DNA of 35,336 bases from Rhodospirillales bacterium (GCA_028281785.1 JANQJG010000129.1:1-35336), one strand, 5' to 3'; positions 1-8,856 are shown, counted from the stretch's first letter. Notes: generated by a model from the sequence alone, not told the origin. Program-made: numbers and translations.

Positions 1-1299
1 TGTCCGCGCGACATCGTCAACGCGGAAATCCAGCGCATCCTCGACATGGGCGTCGAGGTGCGGCTGAACACCCGCGTCGGGACCGATATCACGGTGCCCG
101 AGCTGGAGAAGGACTTCGACGCCGTCTTCTGGGGAATCGGCGCCCAGGCGGCGAAGCCCCTGCCCGTTCCCGGCGGTGACGCCCCCAACTGCGTCGGCGG
201 CCTGAACTTCCTGCGCGCGGCCAATACCGGACGGCTCAAGTACCTGTCCGGACGGGTGCTGGTGATCGGCGGCGGCGACACCGCCATGGACTGCGCGTCG
301 GTCGGCCTGCGCCTTGGCGGCGCCCCGGACGGCGAGGAGGTGGCGCCTGCCGACGCGGTCATCGCCGGTGGCGCCGTTCACGAGGAGCTGCCCCGGGACC
401 GCATCGGCCCCGCGGATGTGTGGATCGTCTACCGCCGCCCGATCGCCATGGCCCCCGCCTTCGAAGAAGAGATCGAAGCGGCCCTCGGCGAGGGCGCGGC
501 GCTCCATGACGGGCTGGCGCCGGTCGAGGTCCAGCGTGATGCGGACGGCCGCGCGGTGGCGCTGCGTGTGGTCAAGACCGACTGGAGCACCGGAAAGATG
601 GTGGTTCAGGAGGGGACCGAGTCCGACATCCCCTGCGATCTGATCGTCGTCGCCACGGGCCAGAGCGCAAACTTCGAAGGTTTGGAATCGCTCGACGGCG
701 GGCGCGGGGTCATCGACAGCGACGACCTGCAACAGGTGCCCGGACTCGACGGCCATTTCGTGGGCGGGGACGCGATCGCGCCCCGGCTTCTGACCACCGC
801 CATCGGCCATGCCTGGCGGGCCGCCGAGAGCATCGACCGGCTGATCCGCAAGGAGGATCTTCGCCGCCGGCCGAAGGTCGATGTGCATCTCGCGGAGTTG
901 GCGAAAACCCCCGTCGAGTTCGAGGACCTGTCGGCGGATGAGCTGGTGACCGAGGAGCATGTGTTCCTGGGCCATGTCCAGTTCATGCCCCGCGACCGGC
1001 GCGAGCGGCTGCGGATCGGGCCGGAGGAGATCCTGGGCAACTATGCCGAGCGGCTGCGGTGCCTGACCGAGGAACAGGCACGGGTCGAGGCAGCCCGTTG
1101 CATGTGCTGCGGCACCTGCCTGGAATGCGGCAACTGCGAGGTCTTCTGTCCAGAGGACGCGGTTTACCAGGTCGGCGAGGAGAACCACGCCCTGGGGCAT
1201 TTCGTCGACACGGAACGCGGCAAATGCGTCGGCTGCTTCATGTGCCGCGAGGTGTGCCCGGCCGGCTATATCGACATGCGAGTCCCCGAACCAGCCTAA
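1..1299 (+). CDS. GltD/DsrL-like NAD(P)H-dependent iron-sulfur flavoprotein, 5' truncated by window edge
   Basis: The frame is open from base 1, so the gene starts outside the window; 432 codons are visible. An NAD(P)-binding Rossmann motif GGGDTAMDCA lies near codon 90, and a second flavin-binding motif (GGDAIAPRLLTTAIGHA) lies further on, as in the glutamate synthase small subunit family. The C-terminus adds two ferredoxin-type CX2CX2CX3CP clusters (about codons 373-384 and 409-420), giving two [4Fe-4S] centres that plain GltD lacks at that end. Family knowledge: such fusions pass electrons between NAD(P)H, FAD and a partner, as in DsrL or GltD-like subunits of 2-oxoacid:acceptor oxidoreductases. 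The partner gene is probably upstream and not visible, so the substrate is unknown. The overall class is secure; the DsrL-like label is tentative. Confidence 0.75.
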   Translation, partial: CPRDIVNAEIQRILDMGVEVRLNTRVGTDITVPELEKDFDAVFWGIGAQAAKPLPVPGGDAPNCVGGLNFLRAANTGRLKYLSGRVLVIGGGDTAMDCASVGLRLGGAPDGEEVAPADAVIAGGAVHEELPRDRIGPADVWIVYRRPIAMAPAFEEEIEAALGEGAALHDGLAPVEVQRDADGRAVALRVVKTDWSTGKMVVQEGTESDIPCDLIVVATGQSANFEGLESLDGGRGVIDSDDLQQVPGLDGHFVGGDAIAPRLLTTAIGHAWRAAESIDRLIRKEDLRRRPKVDVHLAELAKTPVEFEDLSADELVTEEHVFLGHVQFMPRDRRERLRIGPEEILGNYAERLRCLTEEQARVEAARCMCCGTCLECGNCEVFCPEDAVYQVGEENHALGHFVDTERGKCVGCFMCREVCPAGYIDMRVPEPA

Positions 1300-1324
1300 T
1301 CCACGACCAGAGTTCCGAACGGAT

Positions 1325-1366
1325 GATTGACCTCATGCCTCGACTCGCGTCGGCATGAGGTCAATC
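1325..1366. repeat. Perfect 15-bp inverted repeat (hairpin) between the flavoprotein and DUF924 genes
   Basis: The arms gattgacctcatgcc (1325-1339) and ggcatgaggtcaatc (1352-1366) are exact reverse complements around a 12-nt loop. The element sits 25 bases after the flavoprotein stop and ends 47 bases before the next start. No T-run follows on the plus strand, so it is not a canonical intrinsic terminator. It could be a factor-dependent 3' end structure or an operator for the DUF924 gene. Confidence 0.7.
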
Positions 1367-1413
1367 GTTTCAACGGCTTGCTCCAACGAGAGCATATCGG
1401 TAAAGACTCGGCC

Positions 1414-1995
1414 ATGATCCAAAGATCCGCCGCCGACACCGCCTCTCGGATCGTGGAGTTCTGGTGCGGGCTGCCCGACCGGGACGGCGCCTTCGAGAAG
1501 CGTGAAAGCTGGTTCAAGGCCGATTCCGATTTCGACGCCCGGATCACCGCCGAATTCCTTGGGGATCACGAAAGCGCGGCGGCGGGCGAGTTGGACGGGC
1601 TGAAGGCGACGCCCGAGGGATGCCTGGCCCTCGTCATCCTGCTCGACCAGTTCCCGCGCAATATGTTTCGCGGCACCCCCCGCGCCTTCGCCACCGATGA
1701 GGCGGCCCGGGCGGTTTCCCGGCACGCCCTCACGCAAAGGCTCGACGCGTGGCTTCACCCGGTCCCGCGCAGCTTCCTTTACCTGCCCTTCGAACACAGC
1801 GAGAATCTGGAAGACCAGGAGCTGTCGGTGCGGCTGTTCGAGAGCCTGGGCGATGAGGATTGGCTGGGCTACGCGCGGGCGCACCGCGACATCATCGCCC
1901 GCTTCGGACGCTTCCCCCATCGTAACGCGATCCTCGGGCGCGAGAGCACGCCGGAAGAGACCAAATTCCTCAAGCAACCGGGCTCGGCATTTTGA
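1414..1995 (+). CDS. DUF924 family protein
   Basis: 193 residues. It carries the family's recognisable blocks: IVEFWCGLPDRDGAFEKRESWF near the start, LALVILLDQFPRNMFRGTP in the middle, and YLPFEHSENLEDQELSVRLF with FGRFPHRNAILGRES near the end. These are typical of DUF924, an all-helical soluble family with TPR-like fold predictions and no settled biochemical role. ATG at 1414 was chosen because family similarity begins right after it; the frame is open further upstream but that would run into the inverted repeat. The ribosome site is weak (GAGAG). Its last 26 bases overlap, antisense, the 3' end of the fused ABC ATPase gene, so the two are convergent. Neighbours give no functional hint. Confidence 0.85.
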   Translation: MIQRSAADTASRIVEFWCGLPDRDGAFEKRESWFKADSDFDARITAEFLGDHESAAAGELDGLKATPEGCLALVILLDQFPRNMFRGTPRAFATDEAARAVSRHALTQRLDAWLHPVPRSFLYLPFEHSENLEDQELSVRLFESLGDEDWLGYARAHRDIIARFGRFPHRNAILGRESTPEETKFLKQPGSAF

Positions 1996-4087
1996 CGTCG
2001 TCGGGCGGCGGGCGCAGCTGAATCACCGGATCGACGCGGCGCAGTTCCTCAAGCGGGATATGGCAGGCGATGACATGGTCCGAGCCAGCCTGATGCTGAG
2101 GCGGACGTTCGTTCTCGCAGATCTTGCCGAGTTTGCGCGGGCAGCGCGTGTGGAACGGGCAGCCGCGCGGCGGATCGACGGCGCTCGGCAACGTGCCATC
2201 GAGGATGATCTCCCGCTTGTCGACATTGGGATCGGCGATGGGCACGGCCGAGAGAAGCGCCTCCGTGTAGGGGTGATAGGGCGGGTCGAAAACATCCCGG
2301 GTATGCCCGCGCTCCATGATCTGCCCGAGATACATGACGACGATGCGGTCGGCCAGATAGCGGACCACGCTGAGATCATGGCTGATGAAGAGCAGCGTCG
2401 TGCCGTGCTCGCGCTGAATGTCCATAAGAAGCTCTGTGACCGCCGCCTGAACCGAGACGTCGAGGGCCGAGACCGGCTCGTCGGCGACCACCAGTGCCGG
2501 GTTGCCGGCGAAGGCCCGGGCGATCCCGACCCGCTGCTTCTGCCCGCCGGAGAGCTGGCGCGGACGGCGGTGGATGAAGTCCCGCGGGAGCTTGACGATA
2601 TCCAACAGCCGCAGCACCCGCTCGCGAACCTTGCGGGAGTCTCTCTCGACCCCGAACTTGCGGACCACGCGCCCGATCTGCTGGCCCACGGTCAGGCTCG
2701 GGTTCAGCGTGTCGTTGGGATTCTGGAAGACCATCTGGACGGCGCTGAGCTGCTCCGCCGTGCGATCCTGGACCGCGACCTGGCCGATGTCCTGGCCGTG
2801 GAAGCGGATCTTACCGCCCGTGCAGTTCTCGAGCCCCATGAGGACCTTGGCGAAGGTGGACTTGCCGCAGCCGGACTCGCCAACGATGGCCACGGTCTCG
2901 CTATGGCGGGCACGAAAATTGAGGGACTCGTTCGCCTTCACCCAGCGCCGTGTCCTGCCGGTGAGCAGCGCCTTCAGGGACCGGTCATCGACCGGATAGT
3001 ATTTCTGCATCTCGTCCACATGGAGGACGATGTCGCCCGCCTCCGCCCGCTCGCGGATCGCCTCGCCGCCGTTTCGCTCCGTGAATCGGATGTCTCGCCA
3101 GCGCACGCAACGGACGCGCTGGCCGATGCCGTCCTCGTGCACCGCCTCCATGCGGACGGCCCCGGCATCGCAGGCGCCTTCGCGGAAGTGGTCGCAGCGG
3201 GGTCCGAAATTGCATCCCCGGGGCCGCCGATGAGGCAGCGGAAGCTGCCCGCGGATCGGGATCAGGGGGCGGGCGTTCTTGTCCGCCGTCGGTAGCGGAA
3301 TACAGTCGAACAGGCCCCGCGTATAGGGGTGGCGGGGCTGCGAGAACACGTCATGGACCGTGCCCTCTTCCACCACCTCGCCGGAATACATGACGCAGAC
3401 CCGGTCGCAGGTGTCAAGAATGAGGCCAAGATTGTGCGAGATGTAGAGCTGGGCGGTGCCGAACTTGCGGCTGATCTCGGCGATCAAACCGACGATGCCC
3501 GCCTCGACGGTCACGTCGAGCGCGGTGGTGGGCTCGTCCAGCAGCAGCAGGGACGGGTTCGACAGCAGGGCCATGGAAATGACCACGCGCTGCTGCTGCC
3601 CGCCCGAGAGCTGATGGGGGTAGGAGGCCATGACCCGTTCGGGATCGGGAATGTGGACATCGGCGAGCATGCGCAGAGAACGCTCCCGCGCCTCCTCCGT
3701 CGACACGCCTTCATGCACCAGCGGCACTTCCATCAACTGCGTGGCGACGGTGAGCGACGGGTTGAGCGCCGCCATCGGCTCCTGATAGATCATGGAGATC
3801 TCGCCGCCGCGAAGGTCTCGAAGCTCGCCGCCACCGAGCGTGGCGAGGTCCCTGCCCTTGAACTTGATCTGGCCGCCGACGATGCCGCCGTTGCGGCCAA
3901 GATACTGCATGATCCCCATGGCCACGGTCGACTTGCCGCAGCCGGACTCGCCCACCAAACCGACGCTTTCGCCGGGCCGGAGGGTGAGGGAGAAGTCCTT
4001 GACGGCAGGGATCTCTCCGGCGCGAGTGTAATAGGAGATGCCCAAGTTCTTTATTTCGAGCAGAGGCGTTCTGGTATCGATTTTCAT
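1970..4087 (-). CDS. Fused double ATPase of a peptide/nickel-type ABC importer (DppD-DppF fusion)
   Basis: 705 residues with two complete ABC ATPase halves. Half one has Walker A GESGCGKS at 46-53, signature LSGGQQQR near 162 and Walker B LLLLDEP. Half two has Walker A GESGCGKS near 402 and signature LSGGQKQR near 514. Each half ends in a cysteine-containing oligopeptide/dipeptide C-terminal region (RHPYTRGLF and YHPYTEALL, then CNFGPRC and CPFHTRC). It energises uptake through the two permeases upstream, on the cytoplasmic side. Start 4087 follows GAGAAGAA and lies 17 bases after the permease stop; the open frame extends further but would overlap the permease gene. Similar fusions include GsiA and YejF. 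The last 26 bases overlap the DUF924 gene antisense. Substrate not readable. Confidence 0.93.
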   Translation of the reverse strand: MKIDTRTPLLEIKNLGISYYTRAGEIPAVKDFSLTLRPGESVGLVGESGCGKSTVAMGIMQYLGRNGGIVGGQIKFKGRDLATLGGGELRDLRGGEISMIYQEPMAALNPSLTVATQLMEVPLVHEGVSTEEARERSLRMLADVHIPDPERVMASYPHQLSGGQQQRVVISMALLSNPSLLLLDEPTTALDVTVEAGIVGLIAEISRKFGTAQLYISHNLGLILDTCDRVCVMYSGEVVEEGTVHDVFSQPRHPYTRGLFDCIPLPTADKNARPLIPIRGQLPLPHRRPRGCNFGPRCDHFREGACDAGAVRMEAVHEDGIGQRVRCVRWRDIRFTERNGGEAIRERAEAGDIVLHVDEMQKYYPVDDRSLKALLTGRTRRWVKANESLNFRARHSETVAIVGESGCGKSTFAKVLMGLENCTGGKIRFHGQDIGQVAVQDRTAEQLSAVQMVFQNPNDTLNPSLTVGQQIGRVVRKFGVERDSRKVRERVLRLLDIVKLPRDFIHRRPRQLSGGQKQRVGIARAFAGNPALVVADEPVSALDVSVQAAVTELLMDIQREHGTTLLFISHDLSVVRYLADRIVVMYLGQIMERGHTRDVFDPPYHPYTEALLSAVPIADPNVDKREIILDGTLPSAVDPPRGCPFHTRCPRKLGKICENERPPQHQAGSDHVIACHIPLEELRRVDPVIQLRPPPDDVKMPSPVA

Positions 4088-4104
4088 GACGATTCTTCTC
4101 GTCT

Positions 4105-4998
4105 TCAGTCTCTCAGCGAGATTTCGCGCAGTCCGTCGGCCAGGAGATTGAAGCCGAGGACCAGGGACGAAATCGCGATGCAGGGAAAGATCACCATGTG
4201 CGGCATGATCTGCACGAAGGGCCGTGAGAAGTTGATCATGCCGCCCCAATCCGGATCCGGCGGCGGCAGGCCGAGGCCCAGGAAGCCGAGCACGCCGATG
4301 GTGATCACGACATAACCGAGACGCAGGCAGGCGTCGACGATCAGCGGCCCACGGGCGTTCGGCAGGATCTCGATCAGCATGATGTACCAGCCGGGCTCAC
4401 CCCGCGTCTGCGCCGCCGCCACATAGTCGCGGTTGCGCAGATCGAGCACGAGCCCGCGGACGATGCGCATGATGCCCGGCGCGCTGGCGAAGGTGATGGC
4501 GATGACGATGTTGAGCCCCGACGGACCGATGGTGGAGATCACCAGGACGTAGAGGACGAGAACCGGGAACGACAGGATGGCATTGGCGACGAAGGAAAGC
4601 ACCTCGTCGATCCAGCCTCTGTAGTAGCCGGCGGCCAAGCCCATGACGATGCCGACGACATAGGCGCAGAACGTGGCCAGGGGCGCGTAGACCAGAACCG
4701 TCCGCGACCCCCAGATGATCCGCGACAGCACGTCGCGCCCGAGTTGGTCGGTGCCGAGCCAGAAGGAGCCCCCGGCGGCGAACGCGGTTCCCGGCTTTGC
4801 CATCGGCTGAAGCTGGGCGTTGGGCTCGAAGGGGGCGACAAGCGGCGCGAGAAGCGCGACCAGCAGCCAGAAGGCCACCAACCCCACGCCGATCATGCCG
4901 ACCCAGCTTTCCCGCAGCAGAGCGAAGGACTTCAGCGCCTTCAGGAGCCCGAGGGCGACGGACGGGGCCGGCTGGATGCTTTTGCTGATGTCCGACAT
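4105..4998 (-). CDS. ABC importer inner-membrane permease, DppC/OppC type
   Basis: 297 residues. An N-terminal membrane segment (about 35-57) precedes a periplasmic stretch containing the family marker FWLGTDQLGRDVLSRIIWGSR, then about five more membrane segments. The cytoplasmic coupling loop reads DYVAAAQTRGEPGWYIMLIEILPNA, the EAA-type motif of this family. The protein forms the channel with the DppB-type partner and docks to the fused ATPase. Start 4998 is preceded by a clear GGAAGGA ribosome site. It lies 16 bases downstream of the DppB-type gene, consistent with one operon. The ligand cannot be read from the permease. Confidence 0.93.
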   Translation of the reverse strand: MSDISKSIQPAPSVALGLLKALKSFALLRESWVGMIGVGLVAFWLLVALLAPLVAPFEPNAQLQPMAKPGTAFAAGGSFWLGTDQLGRDVLSRIIWGSRTVLVYAPLATFCAYVVGIVMGLAAGYYRGWIDEVLSFVANAILSFPVLVLYVLVISTIGPSGLNIVIAITFASAPGIMRIVRGLVLDLRNRDYVAAAQTRGEPGWYIMLIEILPNARGPLIVDACLRLGYVVITIGVLGFLGLGLPPPDPDWGGMINFSRPFVQIMPHMVIFPCIAISSLVLGFNLLADGLREISLRD

Positions 4999-5014
4999 CG
5001 TCCTTCCCCCGCCT

Positions 5015-5947
5015 TTAGCTGAACCGGATGCGCGGGTTGAGATAGGTGTAGCCGATATCGGCGAGCGTCTGGGTCGCCGCGGCCACGAAAACCGCCACCA
5101 TGGCGCAGGCCTCGATGACGTAAATGTCCTGATTGAGCGCCGCCTCCAGGAGCAGGGCGCCGAAGCCCTTATAGGCGAAGGCGAACTCGACGACGATCAC
5201 CCCCGACAGCAGCCAGTTGATCTGCAGCATGACGATGGTGAACGGCGCGATCAGCGCGTTACGCAGGGCGTGCTTGAGGATCACGCGGCGGTAAGGCAGG
5301 CCCTTGAGCACGGCCGTCCGGATATACTGCGTGGTCATGACCTCGGCCATCGACGCCCGCGTCATCCGCGTGACATAGCCGAAGTCGTAGACCACGAGCA
5401 CAAGGACGGGGAGCACGAGTTGAAGGGGATCGAACCCCTCGTTCATGGTGCTGGTGCCCGGCAGCCATTTCAGACCGAAAACAAACAGCGCCGAGAAGAA
5501 CACGGCGCTGGCGAATTCGGGAACCGAGGTGGTGATGATGCTGGTCACCGAGATCGATCGGTCGAGCAGCGCCCCCTCGCGCATTCCCGCGAGGACGCCG
5601 AGCACCAGCGATACCGGGATGATGATGGCGAAGGTCCAGAAACCGAGAACCACGGTGTTCCAGAGCCGCGGCCATAGAACCTCGGCGACCGGCACCTTGA
5701 AGCGGATGGAGTCCCCGAATTCCCCCTGGACGAAGTTCGAAAGCCAGTTGAAATAGCGGACCCAAAGCGGCTCAAGATAACCATGGGTCTCCAGCCAGAT
5801 CTGGCGCTGTTCCTCCGACGAATAGGGTCCCAGCACCTTGGTGGCGACGCTTCCGGGCGTCAGCTCCAGCAGCAGAAAGATCGCAAGCGACACGAGCACC
5901 ATGATCAGAGCCATGTTGCCAAGCCGCTTGAGGATGAAGAGGGCCAT
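5015..5947 (-). CDS. ABC importer inner-membrane permease, DppB/OppB type
   Basis: 310 residues with about six membrane segments. The start (ILKRLGNMALIMVLVSLAIFLLLELTPG) is the usual DppB N-terminus, and the conserved loop reads DYGYVTRMTRAS-like (DFGYVTRMTRAS) followed by a coupling helix with YIRTAVLKGLPYRRVILKHALRNALI. It pairs with the DppC-type permease to form the transport pore. The gene lies 75 bases after the binding-protein gene and 16 bases before the DppC-type gene in the same operon. ATG 5947 is preceded by GAGAG. Product class is secure; ligand unknown. Confidence 0.93.
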   Translation of the reverse strand: MALFILKRLGNMALIMVLVSLAIFLLLELTPGSVATKVLGPYSSEEQRQIWLETHGYLEPLWVRYFNWLSNFVQGEFGDSIRFKVPVAEVLWPRLWNTVVLGFWTFAIIIPVSLVLGVLAGMREGALLDRSISVTSIITTSVPEFASAVFFSALFVFGLKWLPGTSTMNEGFDPLQLVLPVLVLVVYDFGYVTRMTRASMAEVMTTQYIRTAVLKGLPYRRVILKHALRNALIAPFTIVMLQINWLLSGVIVVEFAFAYKGFGALLLEAALNQDIYVIEACAMVAVFVAAATQTLADIGYTYLNPRIRFS

Positions 5948-6022
5948 GGGATTCAGGTCTCTCGCGATGTTTTCCCCGGGTGGCGCGGCGGGGCGTGATG
6001 CCCCGCCTGCTCTGGCCCGTGG

Positions 6023-7717
6023 TCAGGCGAGCCACACCTTGTTGTAGTGATGCTCTTCGGCGACCTGGGCGTAAATGCCCTTCACCCGCTCATGCGCGGT
6101 GATGAAGATGGACCGCCAGGAGGACTGGTGAATGATCGCATCTTCCTGAAGGATCTGTTGCAGCTTCGCCATGACCTGACGCCGCTGTTCGACATTGACG
6201 AGGGTCCCGGCCTCGTCCAGCAGCTTGTCGAATTCCGGATTGGCGTAGGAGGTTTCGTTCCAGGCCACGCCCGAACGATAGGCCAGGTTGAGGACCTGCA
6301 CGCCCAGCGGCCGGTGCGTCCAGGAGGTGAAGCCCAGAGGCGTGGTCAGCCAGCGGTCCCAATAGGTGCCGCCGGGCATGATGTTGATGGCGAGGTCGAT
6401 GCCGGCCGGTTTAAGCATCTCGGCCATCGCCTTGCAGGCGTTCTGTTCCCAGGTCGGGTTGGCGACGCAGTCGATGCGGATCTGGATCCCGTCGGGATAC
6501 CCCGCCTCGACCAAGTACTTCTTGGCCAGTTCGTAATCCTGCTTGAGCTTGGGCAGCTCGGCATATTCCGGGTGGATCGGCGCGACATGGTGGTCCTCGC
6601 CGGGCGCCCCGCGGCCGAAATAGACGACCTCGAGGATCCGGTCGTTGTCGATGCAGGCCTGGATAGCCTTGCGCAGCGCCTTGTTATCGAAGGGCGGCTC
6701 GGTCACCTTCATCCGCGCCACGCCGCATTGAGCGGTCACCGTCTCGTAATTCACGAGGTTCGGGATGCTCTTCATCACGTCGACCTGCTCGATATTGGTG
6801 CGGTAGTTCGTGTCGATCTGGTCGGACGCGAAGGCAGCGAGCTGCGCCGAGGGGTCGTCGCCATGGTCGACATAGGTGATCTGATCCAGATAGACGTCGC
6901 CGCCCCACCAGGATTCGGGACGCCGGGTGTAGACCGCCTTCTCGCCGACCGCGAAGTCCTGGAGCATGAACGGGCCGGTTCCCACCGGGTTTTTCACGAG
7001 GTCGCCACCCTCATCCGAGAACCGGCGATGGGCAATCAGAGCCGGGTAGTCGCCCATGCTTTCCGGCAGCGACAGGTCGGGGCGGTTGAGATGAAAGCGG
7101 ACCGTGTTGTCATCGACCTTCTCAATGGCCCCCGCGCTTCCGACCGTCGACATCACCGGCTTGCCGTCCTTGTCCTTTTTGCCGGTGTCGATCGTTTCGG
7201 TCATCGAGCTGAAACGCCCCTGATTCGACGAGCCGGTGGCGGGGTCGAGCCAGCGTTCGAAATTGAAGACAACGTCGTCGGCGCCAAAGTCATCCCCGTT
7301 CGACCATTTGACACCCTTGCGCAGATGGAAGGTCCAGGTCTTCAAATCCTCGGACGCTTCCCATCTTTCCGCGAGGTAGGGCTCGGCGATATTGTCCTTG
7401 TTGATGCGAACGAGGGGTTCCGTCATGTGCCGGGCGAGATTGCCCTTCTCCGACCAGTCGTAGGTCGCCGGGTCCGTAATCGCCTTCACGTTCATGGATA
7501 CGCGCAGGTTACCCCCCTTCTTCGGGGTTTGCGCGTGCGCAGCCGAAGTGACGCCCTGGCCGGGCCGCAAACCGGCCATCACATAGGCGGCCGCGCTCGA
7601 CATGCCGAGCAGGGTCGCCGTCCGAAGGAAATCGCGGCGATCGATCTCGCCCCGACGAAGCTTTTCGCGAAGCTCCGGAATATGGGGATGAAGAGCCCCC
7701 TTGCGTCTCTCGGGCAT
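6023..7717 (-). CDS. Tat-exported ABC solute-binding protein, family 5 (peptide/nickel type)
   Basis: 564 residues. A twin-arginine signal (RRDFLR, residues 27-32) is followed by a hydrophobic stretch and a likely cleavage after AHA at residue 62, so the mature protein is periplasmic and probably exported folded. The mature start GGNLRVSMNVKAITDPATYDW and later TWTFHLRKGVKWSNGDDFGADDVVFNFER are standard family-5 (DppA/OppA/NikA) blocks. ATG 7717 was chosen over longer openings because it follows AAGGAGAG with seven-base spacing and puts the Tat motif in the usual place. It is the first gene of the importer operon. Binding-protein sequence alone does not identify the ligand; peptides, glycosides or opines are all possible. 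Confidence 0.93.
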   Translation of the reverse strand: MPERRKGALHPHIPELREKLRRGEIDRRDFLRTATLLGMSSAAAYVMAGLRPGQGVTSAAHAQTPKKGGNLRVSMNVKAITDPATYDWSEKGNLARHMTEPLVRINKDNIAEPYLAERWEASEDLKTWTFHLRKGVKWSNGDDFGADDVVFNFERWLDPATGSSNQGRFSSMTETIDTGKKDKDGKPVMSTVGSAGAIEKVDDNTVRFHLNRPDLSLPESMGDYPALIAHRRFSDEGGDLVKNPVGTGPFMLQDFAVGEKAVYTRRPESWWGGDVYLDQITYVDHGDDPSAQLAAFASDQIDTNYRTNIEQVDVMKSIPNLVNYETVTAQCGVARMKVTEPPFDNKALRKAIQACIDNDRILEVVYFGRGAPGEDHHVAPIHPEYAELPKLKQDYELAKKYLVEAGYPDGIQIRIDCVANPTWEQNACKAMAEMLKPAGIDLAINIMPGGTYWDRWLTTPLGFTSWTHRPLGVQVLNLAYRSGVAWNETSYANPEFDKLLDEAGTLVNVEQRRQVMAKLQQILQEDAIIHQSSWRSIFITAHERVKGIYAQVAEEHHYNKVWLA

Positions 7718-8142
7718 AGCCAAACTCTCCTTGTTCGCGTTCAAAAACCGGGTGGCGGCCACAACTCGGCGGCCCATGCCACAACTGTTTTCGACGGGTG
7801 CTCCATAAGGGACTGAAGTGGACGAGGCAGACCGGGAGGTCAGGAGCAGCCCCATCCATGGACCCGTCTTGTTTTCAAACGCCGATCGCCTCCCAGGAAA
7901 CCGACGCCCGAATTCGCGGCCACCAATCAAACGCCCGAGCTGTTCCGACGCCGCGGATCGGCGGTCCATTGGCCCCCTAGGTTAGGTATTCTCGCGTTAA
8001 TGTCAAATCCCGCTCCCGAGCGGATCAAATCAAGGATATAATACATATTATTATGAATAAATACCTATATCGGTGCTCCGAAAGGTAAACATACGACTCG
8101 TCGAGAGACAAGGCGAATCGCAGACAAACGAAGCCGCTCAGC
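7718..8142 (-). promoter_or_regulatory. 425-bp intergenic region: leader and promoter region of the ABC importer operon
   Basis: No gene is seen here. On the minus strand TTGACA (8006-8001) is followed after 16 bases by TAACCT (7984-7979), a plausible but weak promoter giving a leader of about 250 nt. An AT-rich tract upstream of it (8031-8075) stands out in the GC-rich surroundings and holds the inverted repeat ATAATA-CA-TATTAT (8038-8051). The tract could be an UP element or a regulator site. The leader is GC-rich and shows no recognised riboswitch. Confidence 0.4.
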
Positions 8143-8152
8143 TCATACTTCG
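8125..8152 (-). terminator. Possible weak terminator after phoB
   Basis: On the minus strand CGAAG and CTTCG (plus-strand 8148-8152 and 8129-8133) form a five-pair stem that overlaps the phoB stop codon, followed by TTTGTC. The stem is short, so read-through into the importer leader is possible. Confidence 0.3.
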
Positions 8153-8832
8153 GGAAATTCGAGTGCATACCCCGCGGACCGCACCGTGCGGATGGGATCC
8201 GCGTCGCCGTTGGCGTTCAATGCCTTGCGGAGGCGGCGGATATGCACGTCCACCGTCCGTTCCTCGACATAGATATCGCGCCCCCACACGGCATCGAGAA
8301 GATGGGCACGGGACAGCACCCGGCCGGGATGCTCCATGAAATAGCGGAGCAGCCGGAACTCGGTCGGGCCCAATTTGACCTCGCGCCCGTTCCGCCGGAT
8401 CTTGTGGGCCGCCAGATCCATGACCAGGTCGCCGCAGGTCAGCGTTTCCTGGGCAAGAGCCGGATGCGCCCGCCGCAGGAGGGCGCGGATGCGGGCCAGC
8501 AGCTCCTTGGGCGAAAACGGTTTGGAGACGTAGTCGTCGGCCCCGGTATCGAGGCCCCGCACGCGATCCGCCTCCTCCCCGCGCGCGGTCAGCATGATGA
8601 TCGGCAGGTCCCGGGTCTCCGGCCGCCGCCGCAAGCGCCGGCAAACCTCAAGGCCGGAGAGCCGCGGAAGCATCCAATCGAGAAGCACCAGGTCGGGAAT
8701 GCTCTCCTCGACTCTCAACAACGCTTCCTCGCCATCGCCGGCGTCGTCGACCCGATAGCCTTCCTTCTCAAGGTTATAACGCAGCATTGTGACGAGGGCG
8801 GGCTCGTCTTCCACGATCAGGATCTGAGGCAT
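8143..8832 (-). CDS. phoB: PhoB, phosphate-starvation response regulator
   Basis: 229 residues. The N-terminal receiver domain has the acidic pair E8-D9, phosphoacceptor D52 (VLLDWMLP), and the conserved lysine in VSKPFSP. The C-terminal OmpR-type winged helix ends in EERTVDVHIRRLRKAL and IRTVRSAGYALE, the PhoB recognition-helix and wing blocks. Phosphorylated PhoB binds Pho boxes and activates pst and other phosphate genes. It is the last gene of the locus, 24 bases after phoU, so it is probably made from the same PhoB-activated transcript, giving positive autoregulation. Assignment rests on both sequence and context. Confidence 0.96.
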   Translation of the reverse strand: MPQILIVEDEPALVTMLRYNLEKEGYRVDDAGDGEEALLRVEESIPDLVLLDWMLPRLSGLEVCRRLRRRPETRDLPIIMLTARGEEADRVRGLDTGADDYVSKPFSPKELLARIRALLRRAHPALAQETLTCGDLVMDLAAHKIRRNGREVKLGPTEFRLLRYFMEHPGRVLSRAHLLDAVWGRDIYVEERTVDVHIRRLRKALNANGDADPIRTVRSAGYALEFPEV

Positions 8833-8856
8833 CTTAGCTCACGATCTTTAATCGAG

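Noticed and set aside
1697-3295. Long plus-strand open frame (532 codons) across the ABC ATPase gene
   Set aside because: It is antisense to a gene with complete ABC motifs and shows no family features; long antisense frames are expected in such GC-rich DNA.
6047-7816. Plus-strand frame of 589 codons over the family-5 binding protein
   Set aside because: Antisense shadow of a gene with a Tat signal and family-5 blocks; charged, low-complexity translation.
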